Below are positions 1-11,008 of a stretch of 64,000 bases of DNA, one piece after another. The DNA comes from Streptomyces sp. RB17 (lineage in GTDB: Bacteria > Actinomycetota > Actinomycetes > Streptomycetales > Streptomycetaceae). The DNA lies in the NCBI RefSeq assembly GCF_009604455.1, contig NZ_WEGL01000001.1, positions 1,302,001-1,366,000 on the forward strand, given 5' to 3'. A program made the translations under genes and the position numbers. Below the pieces are notes generated by a model. The model was not told the DNA's origin and searched no databases. It saw only the letters and a list, made by a program, of their open reading frames with translations. Position 1 is the stretch's first letter. Every line of letters starts with the position of its first letter.

Positions 1-481
1 TCACGCCCTGGAGGCGCAGCGCGGGCACCCCGAAGACCACGATCATCAGGTTGATGATCAGCGGCAGACCACGGAAGAAGTCCGTGTACGCGGCCGCCAG
101 CACCCGCAGAGGGAAGAACACAGGCCCGGGCAGGGTGCGCGCGATGGCGATCAGCATGCCCAGGACGAGCACCAGCACGCCGCAGATCAGCAGCAGCCGG
201 ACGTTGAGCCACAGCCCTTCGAGGACCTTGGGGAACGCCTCGCGCGCGTACTGCCCGTCGAAGAAGGTCTCCTTGGTGCGCGGCCAGCCGGGCGCGTTGA
301 CGACGACCAGGTAGAGGACGACGCCGGTGACCAGGGTCGAGAGGGCGGCGATCGCCGTCGCGCGACGGGCACGCGCGCGCTTGTACCGCTCGCGCTCCAG
401 GCGCCGCTCGGACGGGACGTACCCGTCGCGCATGTCGTCCTTGCCGGAGTCCTCCCCGGACTCCTCCTTCGTGACCGTCAC
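1..481 (-). CDS. Polar amino-acid ABC transporter permease (3' end outside window)
   Basis: This is the first 160 or so residues of a membrane permease of the His/Glu/Gln uptake family; the rest lies beyond the window edge. The GTG start (479-481) overlaps the TGA of the binding-protein gene in a GTGA junction, so the two are translationally coupled. A charged cytoplasmic N-terminus of about 45 residues is followed by a membrane segment (AIAALSTLVTGVVLYLVVV), a periplasmic stretch, a second segment (LLLICGVLVLVLGMLIAIA) and the motif DFFRGLPLIINLMIV, which is typical of permeases for polar amino acids (compare RGTPLLVQL). The ATPase is expected downstream, outside the window. The family call is good; the substrate is inferred from the neighbouring binding protein. 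Confidence 0.85.
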   Translation of the reverse strand, partial: MTVTKEESGEDSGKDDMRDGYVPSERRLERERYKRARARRATAIAALSTLVTGVVLYLVVVNAPGWPRTKETFFDGQYAREAFPKVLEGLWLNVRLLLICGVLVLVLGMLIAIARTLPGPVFFPLRVLAAAYTDFFRGLPLIINLMIVVFGVPALRLQGV

Positions 482-1362
482 TTGAGCACCGGAGCGTCGA
501 CGGCGTCGGACAGCCACTGCTGCTCCAGCTTCGCCAGCGTGCCGTCCTTGCGCAGGGCGTCCACCGCCGACGACACGCACGACGTGAGGCCGCTGCCCTT
601 GTCGAGGACGAGCCCGAACTGCTCGGGCGTGCCGCCCTGGTTCTCGAACTGGCCGACGATCCTGGCGTTGGTGACCTGGGCCGAGGTGACGTAGAAGGCG
701 GTCGGCAGATCGGCGACGATCGCGTCCACCTGTCCGTTCCTGAGCGCGGAGATGGCCTGGTCGTTCTTGGAGTACGCGGCCGCCTCCTGCGACGGCTTCA
801 CCACGTCGCTGATGTAGTCGAGGCTCGTGGTGCCCACCTGGGCGCCCAGCTTGAGGCCCTTCAGGTCCGCGATGCTCGTCGCCTTGGCGGCCTTGCTGCC
901 CTTCAGCGCGATGACGGCCTGGCGCACGTCGTAGTAGCCGGGGGAGAAGTCGACGGCCTTCTTGCGCTCGGCGCTGATCGAGACCTGGTTGATGTCGAAG
1001 TCGAAGGTCTTCTCACCGGGCGCGAACGCCTTGTTGAACGGCACGCTCTGCCAGACGACCGCGCTCTTGCCGTAACCCAGTTGCCGGGCCACGGCGTAGG
1101 CGACCGCCGACTCGAAGCCCTCGCCGTTGGCGGGCTTGTCGTCCTTGAACCAGGGCTCGTACGCCGGTTCGTCCGTCGCGATCGTCAGCTTTCCGGACGT
1201 CCTGGTGGCCAACTTGCCCTTGGCGCAGCTCTTCGCGGCCGAGCCGGAGGGGGAGGCCGCCGCCTTCTCCTCCGGCTGCGGAGCACAGCCGACGGCGGTG
1301 GCGAGCAGGGCTACGGTGGCGGCAGCTGCCGCACGGCGCAGGACGCGAGGGGCTGTGTACAT
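478..1362 (-). CDS. Amino-acid ABC transporter solute-binding lipoprotein
   Basis: A 294-residue periplasmic-binding-protein family 3 member (glutamate/glutamine/polar amino acids) that would deliver substrate to the permease encoded next. The N-terminus has arginines, a hydrophobic stretch and a lipobox ending at Cys26 (TAVGC), so it should be lipid-anchored on the outer face of the membrane. Family features visible are an early LTIATDEPAYEPWF strand, the FDFDINQVSISAERKKAVDFSPGYY block and a late GGTPEQFGLVLDKGSGL segment. The 364 bp upstream of the ATG hold two inverted repeats that could control it. Exact substrate is not determined by the sequence. Confidence 0.88.
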   Translation of the reverse strand: MYTAPRVLRRAAAAATVALLATAVGCAPQPEEKAAASPSGSAAKSCAKGKLATRTSGKLTIATDEPAYEPWFKDDKPANGEGFESAVAYAVARQLGYGKSAVVWQSVPFNKAFAPGEKTFDFDINQVSISAERKKAVDFSPGYYDVRQAVIALKGSKAAKATSIADLKGLKLGAQVGTTSLDYISDVVKPSQEAAAYSKNDQAISALRNGQVDAIVADLPTAFYVTSAQVTNARIVGQFENQGGTPEQFGLVLDKGSGLTSCVSSAVDALRKDGTLAKLEQQWLSDAVDAPVLK

Positions 1363-1431
1363 GGCGGGAGATTGGCAGCGAACCCTGCGTTTGTCCAGGT
1401 CACGACGGTAACTGTCCGCATACTGGGAACG

Positions 1432-1454
1432 GGTGTTGCGGTCGTGTGAACACC
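1432..1454. promoter_or_regulatory. Inverted repeat GGTGTT-N11-AACACC upstream of amino-acid transporter
   Basis: The perfect 6-bp arms lie at 1432-1437 and 1449-1454, ending 70 bp before the binding-protein start codon. The position fits an operator or the edge of a promoter. No regulator is encoded next to it, so the assignment is only positional. Confidence 0.35.
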
Positions 1455-1608
1455 ACCCTCATGGCGCGGGTCGTTGGCCTGGGCCGCCGGCCGAGGGCGG
1501 GGTTGGAGACCGGCGGCCCTGCCGCAGAGGAGCCGTCATCCTCTGCGGGGTTGCCACCAGTTGACCGCGTGACGGGGCGCGCGGGGAGCGGGTACGCGCC
1601 CCCGGCGT

Positions 1609-1625
1609 GTGTGAATCGTTCACAC
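1609..1625. promoter_or_regulatory. 17-bp palindrome GTGTGAA-TCG-TTCACAC
   Basis: The 7-bp arms are perfect with a 3-bp centre, in an otherwise GC-rich intergenic stretch. The symmetry and length suit a dimeric repressor. It lies 247 bp upstream of the binding-protein start and 102 bp downstream of the hydrolase stop, so the target promoter is uncertain. Confidence 0.4.
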
Positions 1626-1726
1626 GGGGCGCGCGGAGGGAAACGTGCCCGGTGCTCAGAAGGAACGCGCCCGGCGCGCAGGACGGCAACGCGCTCTGCA
1701 CTCTGGAGGGGGGCAGCGCCCGGCGC

Positions 1727-2383
1727 TCACCACCCGCGCGCGTGCCACTCCGGCAGATGCGGCCGCTCCGCGCCCAGCGTCGTGTCGTTGCCGTGCCCGG
1801 GATACACCCAGGTCTCGTCGGGCAGCACGTCGAAGATCTTCGTCTCCACGTCGTGGATCAGGCTGGCGAAGGCCTTCGGATCCTTGCGCGTGTTGCCCAC
1901 GCCTCCCGGGAAGAGACAGTCGCCGGTGAAGACGTGCGGGTGGCCGTGCGGGTCGTCGTAGACCAGCGCGATGGAGCCCGGAGTGTGCCCGACGAGGTGC
2001 CGTGCGGTGAGCTCCACCTGTCCCACCCTGATGACGTCGCCGTCGTCCACGAGGACATCGGTGGGCACGGGAATGCCGGGTGCGTCCTCGCGGCCGGCGT
2101 GCGTACGCGCGCCCGTGGCCGCGACGACATCGGCGAGCGCCTGCCAGTGGTCGCCGTGCTGATGCGTGGTGACGACGGACGCGATGCCGTCGTCACCGAT
2201 CATGCCGAGAAGCGCGTCCGCCTCGTTGGCGGCGTCGATCAGAAGCTGCTCGTCGGTGGCCCGGCAGCGCAGCAGATAGGCGTTGTTGTCCATCGGGCCG
2301 ACCGCGATCTTCGTGATCATCAGGTCCTTCAGCTCGTGCACATCCGCCGGTCCGCCGACCCTGACCTCTCCGGTGTACGTCAT
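1727..2383 (-). CDS. Metallo-beta-lactamase-fold hydrolase (glyoxalase II-like)
   Basis: A 218-residue cytosolic hydrolase of the metallo-beta-lactamase superfamily. The metal site is visible as THQHGDH, followed by HLVGHTPGS, the TGDCLFPGGVG segment and a C-terminal YPGHG histidine. This layout resembles hydroxyacylglutathione hydrolases and related thioesterases; with mycothiol as the actinobacterial thiol, a mycothiol-thioester substrate is possible but is inference. I chose the ATG at 2381-2383 over the ATG six bases upstream because a TAGGCT -10-like hexamer (2391-2396, minus strand) ends 7 nt before it, with no Shine-Dalgarno, suggesting a leaderless message. The next gene upstream encodes a mycothiol-linked protein. 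Confidence 0.85.
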   Translation of the reverse strand: MTYTGEVRVGGPADVHELKDLMITKIAVGPMDNNAYLLRCRATDEQLLIDAANEADALLGMIGDDGIASVVTTHQHGDHWQALADVVAATGARTHAGREDAPGIPVPTDVLVDDGDVIRVGQVELTARHLVGHTPGSIALVYDDPHGHPHVFTGDCLFPGGVGNTRKDPKAFASLIHDVETKIFDVLPDETWVYPGHGNDTTLGAERPHLPEWHARGW

Positions 2384-2428
2384 GGTCATCAGCCTATAGC
2401 GGGGCAGGGCCCGCGGACCGGAGCGGAC

Positions 2429-3115
2429 CTACAACGGAGGCAGCTTCGGCAGCGCGCCGTTCGTGGTCAGGCCGGAGCCGTCGCGCCGCCCTGCGAGCCA
2501 GCCCAGCAGATCGGCGGCCGTGCCCCGGACCGCGACCGGTGCGCCTTCCGCGCCGCCGCCGGTGGTCCAGGTGCGGCCATTGCCCGCGCTCAGGCCGGTC
2601 GAGGGTACGTCCTTGTGCCCGGCGAAGCGCTCCGCCAGGAAATCGATCTCCCGGTCCGTGAACTCGTCTGGAAGATCCTCCAGCTCGTATCCGATGCCGA
2701 GATCCACATGGTGCAGCTCGACCTCGGCCCACCGCCGGAACGGCATCCGCGACGCCGAGTCCGTGACCCCGTTGCGCAGCTCCACCGTGCGCGACCAGTC
2801 CGCCGGCGCGTCCCCCGCCGCCTGGAAGCGGGCAGCGGTCTCGCGCAGGTCGGTGAGCTGGGTGTCGAGCGGGCGCGGGGCGTCCCGCTCGATGTCGGCG
2901 TCCCGCGCCTCGGCGCTCGCGTACATGGGGCGGCCCTCGAGAACGTTCACGAGCGCGTCCGCGTTGCGGGCGAGGTGGGCGAGGATGTGCCCACGGGTCC
3001 AGCCGGGCAGCCGTGACGGCTCGGCGAGCGACGCGTTGTCCAGTTTGGCGACCGCGGTGAGGAGCCGTTCGGTCGCGTCACGTACACATGCCAGGTCATG
3101 AGCGTGATCAATCAT
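2429..3115 (-). CDS. Mycothiol-dependent maleylpyruvate isomerase family protein
   Basis: A 228-residue protein of the DinB/MDMPI fold. The N-terminal four-helix metal domain shows the family block LPGWTRGHILAHLARNADAL and a later EVELHHVDLG, which supply the expected His/Glu/His metal ligands. The C-terminal part (GTAADLLGWLAGR) is the small SCP2-like domain usual in these proteins. True maleylpyruvate isomerase acts in gentisate breakdown, but most Streptomyces paralogues are of unknown substrate. The start at 3113-3115 is supported by a promoter (TTCACC-N17-TAATGT) whose -10 ends 7 nt upstream, with no ribosome-binding site; an open frame continues upstream but is not needed. Confidence 0.85.
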   Translation of the reverse strand: MIDHAHDLACVRDATERLLTAVAKLDNASLAEPSRLPGWTRGHILAHLARNADALVNVLEGRPMYASAEARDADIERDAPRPLDTQLTDLRETAARFQAAGDAPADWSRTVELRNGVTDSASRMPFRRWAEVELHHVDLGIGYELEDLPDEFTDREIDFLAERFAGHKDVPSTGLSAGNGRTWTTGGGAEGAPVAVRGTAADLLGWLAGRRDGSGLTTNGALPKLPPL

Positions 3116-3122
3116 GAGCCTG

Positions 3123-3151
3123 ACATTAGCCCGGCCACACCTTCGGGTGAA
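3123..3151 (-). promoter_or_regulatory. Promoter of the MDMPI-family gene (leaderless)
   Basis: On the minus strand, a TTCACC -35 (3146-3151) and TAATGT -10 (3123-3128) are separated by 17 bp. The start ATG begins 7 nt after the -10, where transcription would start, and no Shine-Dalgarno is present. The arrangement predicts a leaderless mRNA. Confidence 0.55.
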
Positions 3152-3339
3152 GGTGGTGAACCTCGGCCGCAAATCGAAAGCACGTGCTATATCGTCGAGT
3201 GCGGCGTCGGGCATGCTGGATGGCCGGGGGTTGTTATGCAACCGGAGAATCCGACCGGCGTTGTCAGCGGCTCCCCCTAGTCTGAAGAAGCACGGGGGCC
3301 CCGCCCCTGTCACTTCTCTCAAGAAAGGTGCGGACCGGC

Positions 3340-6366
<3,027 letters not shown>

Positions 6367-6384
6367 CATATCACCAGAGAGGTT

Positions 6385-6415
6385 GGCGCCCCGCGGGAAC
6401 TCCCCGCGGGGCGCC
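6385..6415 (+). terminator. uvrA terminator hairpin
   Basis: A perfect 13-bp stem (6385-6397 with 6403-6415) encloses a 5-nt loop, 18 nt after the uvrA stop. No T tract follows, as is normal in Streptomyces. Confidence 0.85.
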
Positions 6416-6526
6416 GCTCGTTCCACGATCAGCCACCCCGGCTCCGAGGTCCGGCAGGTCCCGTACTACGGATCCGGCCGCACCTTGACAACAGCAGAGA
6501 GGAAAACAGGAGAGAGAAGGGGCCGC

Positions 6527-7438
6527 TCACAGCCCACCGAGCTCGGCCGCGAACGGCGGCTCGGCCCCCGCCCGCGAACAGGTGATCGCAGCCGCGCGTG
6601 CCGCGAAGCGCAGCAGCCGCGTCCAGCCCTCCGTCGTGAGGGCGCCGAGCGCTTCCTCCGACAGCGCGCCCAGGGCGGAAAGCCCGTGCAGCAGGGCCGC
6701 GTTCACCGTGTCACCGGCGCCGATGGTGTCCACCACGGCGACCTTCTCACCCGGTACGGAGTACTCCGCACCGTCTCGGGTGAACGCGGTCAGACCGTCC
6801 CCGCCCCGGGTCACCACCACGGCCGCTGGTCCCGCGGCCAGCCACTCCCGCGGGCTGCCGCCCAGCCACTCGGCGTCCTCCGCGGACAGCTTCAGCAGCG
6901 TCACCGAGGGCAGCCAGTTCTTGAATCGCGCCCGGTAGGCGTCCGCGTCCGGGATCAGCCCCGCCCGGATGTTGGGGTCGAGCGCGGTGAACAGCCCCTG
7001 CCCGGACGCCGCGCGCATCAGCTCCTCATAGGCGCTCGCCCCGGGTTCCAGGACGAGCGAGCAGGTGCCGAAGGACACCGCGCGCGTGCCGGCGGGCAGC
7101 GCGCCAGGGGCGGTGAACAGACGGTCGGCGGTGCCGTCGACATAGAAGGAGTAGGCGGCCGAGCCACCGTCGTCGATCGTGGCCACCGCCAGCGTCGTCG
7201 GCTCCGCCCCGCGCTGCACGCCCGACACGTTCACCCCCGCGCGCCGCAGCCCGTCGAGCAGGGCCTCGCCGAAGGCGTCGTGCGACGTCCGGGAGCAGAA
7301 TGCGGTGCGGGAACCGAGCCGGCCCAGGGCCACGGCGGTGTTGTACGGGCCGCCGCCGAGCGCCGGCTTCAGGGCCGCGAGGGCGCCCGGGCCCTGCGGT
7401 ACCAGGTCGATCAATGCCTCACCTGCGACGACGATCAC
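6527..7438 (-). CDS. PfkB-family sugar kinase (fructokinase-like)
   Basis: A 303-residue ribokinase/PfkB-family kinase that would phosphorylate a sugar with ATP in the cytosol. The N-terminal signature GGGPYNTAVALGRLG and the C-terminal VDTIGAGDTVNAALL, which contains the catalytic aspartate and anion hole of the family, are both intact. The GTG start overlaps the LacI stop (GTGA, 7435-7438), so kinase and regulator form one translationally coupled operon. Fructokinase is the most common annotation for this subgroup, but the sugar cannot be read from sequence. A LacI-type operator lies upstream of the pair. Confidence 0.88.
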   Translation of the reverse strand: MIVVAGEALIDLVPQGPGALAALKPALGGGPYNTAVALGRLGSRTAFCSRTSHDAFGEALLDGLRRAGVNVSGVQRGAEPTTLAVATIDDGGSAAYSFYVDGTADRLFTAPGALPAGTRAVSFGTCSLVLEPGASAYEELMRAASGQGLFTALDPNIRAGLIPDADAYRARFKNWLPSVTLLKLSAEDAEWLGGSPREWLAAGPAAVVVTRGGDGLTAFTRDGAEYSVPGEKVAVVDTIGAGDTVNAALLHGLSALGALSEEALGALTTEGWTRLLRFAARAAAITCSRAGAEPPFAAELGGL

Positions 7439-8565
7439 GAGGCGGTTCCCTTCTCCGACGGGGTGGACGATGCGGTGGGCCCGGGCTCATCGGACCCGCC
7501 CGGCTCCTCCGGGCACCCGCAGGACGTGCGATGGACGAACGCGCACGGCAGCCGTACCGTCCGGGCCGGCCGGCGCGGCTCGTCGAGACGGCCCAGGAGC
7601 ACCTGGACGGCCTGCGCGCCCAACTCCCTGCTGGGCTGGGCGATGGCGGTGAGGCGGGGTGAGAACAGATCGGCCCAGGCGAAGTCGTCGAAGCAGCACA
7701 GGGCGATGTCGTCCGGCACGGACAGGCCGTGCCGGCGCAGGGCGCGCAGGGCGCCGATGGTCATGGTGTTGTTGGCGGTGACGAGTGCCGTGGGCGGTTG
7801 GGCGAGGGCGAGCAGGTCGGCCGTGGCCTGCTCGGCACCGGTGGACTCGGAGTTGCCGGACACCAGGAGCCGTTCATCGAGGTCCAGGCCGGCGGCGCTG
7901 AGGCCGTCCCGGTAGCCGGAGAGTCGCTCATTGGTGGTGCTGAGCCCGGGCAGACCCGCGACCAGGCCGATCCTGCGGTGGCCCAGCCCGGCGAGATGGG
8001 TGACCAGACGGGCGGTCGGCTCGGCGCTGTCGGCGCAGACCTGGTCGTACCAGGGCGCGTCCCGGTCGGGGGCGGCGTCCGCGCCACCGTCCACCGCGGA
8101 GCCGTTTGTCGCGCCCACGTCGATCATCCGGTCCAGGAACACGGTCGGCACGGAGTGGCGGCGGAGATAGCCGACCAGCTCGTGCGGGCGCGCGGAGGGA
8201 GCGACGATCATGCCGTCCACCCGGCGCTCATGGAGGAGCTGCACGACCTTGCGTTCGTGCCCGGGGTCGTCGTGCGGGTCCGCGATGAGCAGGCTGTAGC
8301 CCGCCTCCAGCGCGGCGGCCTCGACACCCTGGAGGATCTCCGTGAAGTACGGGTTGCTGATCGCCGACACCGCGAGCCCGATGGAGCGGGTGCGGGAGGT
8401 CACCAGGGACCGCGCCAGGGTGTTGGGGGTGTAGCCGAGGGCGTCGATGGCGTCGAGCACGGCCTGGCGGGTGTGGGGCAGCACCGGGCGCGTGCCGTTC
8501 AGGACGTGGGAGACGGTCGCCACGGAGACTCCGGCGCTCCTCGCGACGTCCGCCATGGTGGGCAT
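7435..8565 (-). CDS. LacI-family transcriptional regulator
   Basis: A 376-residue repressor. Residues 1-50 form the classic LacI helix-turn-helix and hinge (MADVARSAGVSVATVSHVLNG), and the rest is a periplasmic-binding-protein-like sugar-sensing domain. The C-terminal tail is extended by a proline- and serine-rich stretch. It is co-transcribed with the sugar kinase. A perfect 30-bp palindrome containing a CGCTTGCGCAAGCG core is centred 80 bp upstream of the start codon and is the obvious autoregulatory operator. The inducer is probably the kinase substrate or product; this is inference. Confidence 0.93.
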   Translation of the reverse strand: MPTMADVARSAGVSVATVSHVLNGTRPVLPHTRQAVLDAIDALGYTPNTLARSLVTSRTRSIGLAVSAISNPYFTEILQGVEAAALEAGYSLLIADPHDDPGHERKVVQLLHERRVDGMIVAPSARPHELVGYLRRHSVPTVFLDRMIDVGATNGSAVDGGADAAPDRDAPWYDQVCADSAEPTARLVTHLAGLGHRRIGLVAGLPGLSTTNERLSGYRDGLSAAGLDLDERLLVSGNSESTGAEQATADLLALAQPPTALVTANNTMTIGALRALRRHGLSVPDDIALCCFDDFAWADLFSPRLTAIAQPSRELGAQAVQVLLGRLDEPRRPARTVRLPCAFVHRTSCGCPEEPGGSDEPGPTASSTPSEKGTAS

Positions 8566-8630
8566 CTCGTCTCCCTCCGAATGATCGAGCGCGGTCCTTC
8601 AGGCCGGGACGGTATCCCATCGACTGCCTT

Positions 8631-8660
8631 CGCGTAAACGCTTGCGCAAGCGTTTACGCG
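8631..8660. promoter_or_regulatory. LacI operator, perfect 30-bp palindrome
   Basis: The half-site CGCGTAAACGCTTGC (8631-8645) is followed directly by its exact reverse complement (8646-8660). The core resembles known LacI/GalR-family operators with a central CG-containing dyad. It lies between the divergently transcribed LacI gene and the Rieske gene, 65 bp from the LacI start and 147 bp from the Rieske start. Confidence 0.85.
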
Positions 8661-8807
8661 ACTTCGTTCCGAGTCCTCCCGCCATCGCCCCCACGTTCCT
8701 CACTGACGCTCCGGGCGCCTTTTCCCACAGTCACCGCCCCGCCTCTGAGCCGGCCCTTGTGCCCGGGTATCGTCGCCCTGCACACCCCTTGAGCAGTGGA
8801 GTTCCAG

Positions 8808-9236
8808 ATGCCCGCCCGACCGTCCGCACGCCGTCGTACCGTCCTTCGAGGGGCCGCCGTGGCCCCGGCCGCCGGGCTCGGCCTGGCCGCGTGCGCGGGT
8901 CCGGGCCAGGGTGGCTCGGCCGCGGCCACCCCGACCGCGCCGGTGGACCTCGGCGCCGAGAGCGAGGTCTCGAAGGGCGGCGCCAAGCTCTACCGGGACC
9001 ACAACGTCGTCGTCAGCCGCGACCGGAACGGCGCGCTGAAGGCCTACAGCACGATCTGCACGCACGCGGGGTGCCCCATCAACAAGCTCCAGGGGACGAC
9101 CCTGATCTGTCCCTGCCACGGCAGCCAGTTCGACGCCGTCACGGGCAAGGTGGTCCAGTCGCCCGCCACCGAGCCTCTGGCCGAGCTGCCCGTGAAGACC
9201 ACGAACGGCAGGATCATCGCCGGTCCGGGCGCCTGA
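8808..9236 (+). CDS. Tat-exported Rieske [2Fe-2S] lipoprotein
   Basis: A 142-residue exported electron-transfer protein. The N-terminus has a twin-arginine motif (ARRRTVLRG) followed by a lipobox with Cys29 (LAAC), so it should be folded in the cytosol, exported by Tat and lipid-anchored outside. The Rieske cluster ligands are visible as CTHAGC and CPCHGS about 17 residues apart, with the disulphide cysteines also present. ATG 8808 is chosen because GTGGAG just upstream serves as ribosome-binding site. It is a stand-alone gene; the redox partner is unknown. It resembles the QcrA-type Rieske domain but lacks the long membrane N-terminus of the bc1 subunit. Confidence 0.9.
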   Translation: MPARPSARRRTVLRGAAVAPAAGLGLAACAGPGQGGSAAATPTAPVDLGAESEVSKGGAKLYRDHNVVVSRDRNGALKAYSTICTHAGCPINKLQGTTLICPCHGSQFDAVTGKVVQSPATEPLAELPVKTTNGRIIAGPGA

Positions 9237-9348
9237 ACGGACAGCACTTGGCACCCACCCGCCCGACGTACCCCCCGCCCCGTGAGCCCCGGCCGTCACC
9301 CTCGCGACGGGTCCGAAGCGCGCTGACAGGCTTGCATCGGACGCGATG

Positions 9349-10296
9349 TCATTCCCACTCCCACCCGATGCCGACGATCCCCGGGCGGATCCGCGGCTCG
9401 ACCACGTGGACGTAGTGGTGGGGGCCCATGACCGGGAGCTCGTGGTGGCTGCTGCGGGGGGCCGCAGTCGAGTGCTGGGTGAAGCGATGGCAGCGGGCCG
9501 GCAGCGCGGCCGCGTCGAACCGCACCTGGAGGGCGTACTGGCCACCGGGGAAGCCGAAGCGGTGGAAGTACTCGCGGCAGGGCCCGGCGGTGCCGTCCTC
9601 GATGCCGTACCGGAAGAGGAAGGTGTCGCCGGCGCGCAGCCGGGTGTCGAACAGCAGCTCCGCGGCCAGCACGCCGGTGTCCTGGTCCCAGCGGACGCGT
9701 CCGGTGCGGCAGTTCTCCAGCGCCCGCACCCTGATGTCGTGCGGTCGGCAGCCCGGGTCGCCGTGGTGCACGGCGACGAAGCGGTCGACGCCGTTGCGGT
9801 GGGCCCGCACGATGTGGTGGGCCTCGCGGGCCGTCAGCTCGCGCCGGGCGCCGATGCGGACGCATTCGTGGTGGCCCAGGGTGTGCAGCCCGCCGTCGAG
9901 GGACCACCCCAGCTCGGCGCGGAGCCGGTCCAGGACGTCCGAGGCCGCGATCAGGGAGCGGTAGGAGCGTCCCGCGGGGCGGCCGGCCGCCGCGCGCCCG
10001 TCGGCCTCGGCGAGCAGCCGGATCAGTGACTCGTCCGGCAGCTGGAGGATCTCCTCCAGCGCCCGGACGGCCCGCAGCGACTCCGGGCGCTGGGGGCGGC
10101 GGGCACCCTGCTGCCAGTAACTCAGGCTGGTCACGCCGACCCTGACCCCGTGCCGGGACAGATGGTGCTGGACGCGCTGGAGCGGCAGCCCGCGTGCGGC
10201 GATCGCGGCGCGCAGCGCCACATGGAAGGGGCCGCCCCGCAGGGCCGTGTCCAGTTCCGCGGTGGGGACGTGCGCGTGCTCTGTGGCATGCCGCAT
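9349..10296 (-). CDS. Helix-turn-helix protein of unknown function
   Basis: A 315-residue soluble protein. Residues about 25-80 look like an XRE-type DNA-binding domain (RVGVTSLSYWQQGARRPQRPESLRAVRALEEIL). The remainder is histidine-rich (GLHTLGHHECVRIG, VHHGDPGCRPHDIRV, HHYVHVVEPRI) and has beta-strand character, so it could be a ligand-binding or metal-binding domain. I do not recognise the family. AGAAAGG about ten bases upstream of the ATG supports the start. It is convergent with the Rieske gene and divergent from the Imm1-like gene. Confidence 0.75.
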   Translation of the reverse strand: MRHATEHAHVPTAELDTALRGGPFHVALRAAIAARGLPLQRVQHHLSRHGVRVGVTSLSYWQQGARRPQRPESLRAVRALEEILQLPDESLIRLLAEADGRAAAGRPAGRSYRSLIAASDVLDRLRAELGWSLDGGLHTLGHHECVRIGARRELTAREAHHIVRAHRNGVDRFVAVHHGDPGCRPHDIRVRALENCRTGRVRWDQDTGVLAAELLFDTRLRAGDTFLFRYGIEDGTAGPCREYFHRFGFPGGQYALQVRFDAAALPARCHRFTQHSTAAPRSSHHELPVMGPHHYVHVVEPRIRPGIVGIGWEWE

Positions 10297-10565
10297 GCCG
10301 GGGCGCCTTTCTATGAGGTGTCGCTACGGCTGGTCAGACCGCCTGCGCTGGTGTGCGGGGCCACCCCCGTGGGCGTCGTGGACGCCCCTGGCTGCGCACG
10401 CCACGCCTGTACGCGTGCGTGCACGGCCCCGAGTTCCCCCGCATTGAAGCGTGTTGACCAGACCCCGACAACACCTCGAACCCGCCACGACGATCCCTGG
10501 CCGGGCGGCGGCTCCGCGGCGGCGAGGGTCACGCCCGCCCGGCCTGCCGGTGGGAAGATCGACGT

Positions 10566-10940
10566 GTGACGGAGACCTGGGCCTTCGACGGTGAGCGCAC
10601 GGCCGTGACGGCGGAGGAGGCGGTGGCCGTGCTCCGGCGGCGGATCGCCGGGGGCCGTCTCGAATCCTGGCTGACCGGGTCCACCGGGCGCCTGCTGTCG
10701 GTGCTGAGCAACACCGAACGCGCGCTGGTGATGCTTCTCGACGGAGAGGACGATCCGGGAGCCCACGCCGTCTCCGCGGACTCCGGAGGGGCGAGCGGAG
10801 GATTCCGGCTCGCGAACGGGCAGTGCGACACGTACCCGGACGAGGACACCGTGCCGCTCGACGAGGCGTTCCGGATCATCCGGCAGGTGATCGGCACGGG
10901 CCTGCCGCCCACGGACACCCGATGGGCTGTGGACAGCTGA
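10566..10940 (+). CDS. Small Imm1-like protein
   Basis: A 124-residue acidic cytosolic protein starting at GTG. The second half (GFRLANGQCDTYPDEDTVPL, then DEAFRIIRQVIGTGLPP) follows the pattern of Imm1-type immunity proteins, which end in a strand-turn with a P-rich tail after an amphipathic helix. No toxin, secretion gene or polymorphic-toxin cassette is adjacent, so it would be an orphan or domesticated member. It lies 68 bp upstream of uvrC on the same strand. The fold assignment is from pattern memory and is tentative. Confidence 0.6.
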   Translation: MTETWAFDGERTAVTAEEAVAVLRRRIAGGRLESWLTGSTGRLLSVLSNTERALVMLLDGEDDPGAHAVSADSGGASGGFRLANGQCDTYPDEDTVPLDEAFRIIRQVIGTGLPPTDTRWAVDS

Positions 10941-11008
10941 GCGGCGCGAGCGCGGGCGTTGTCCACAGGCCCGACGCGGTGTCGGTGCTCGCCAGTAGGG
11001 TGTGAGAC

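Larger units (their letters stand above)
1363..1726. other. Intergenic region with two inverted repeats
   Basis: This 364-bp gap precedes the amino-acid transporter operon and follows the hydrolase gene; both are on the minus strand. It holds a 17-bp perfect dyad at 1609-1625 and a second repeat, GGTGTT-N11-AACACC, at 1432-1454 about 70-90 bp from the lipoprotein start. Frames through it are arginine- and proline-rich and look non-coding. Confidence 0.6.
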
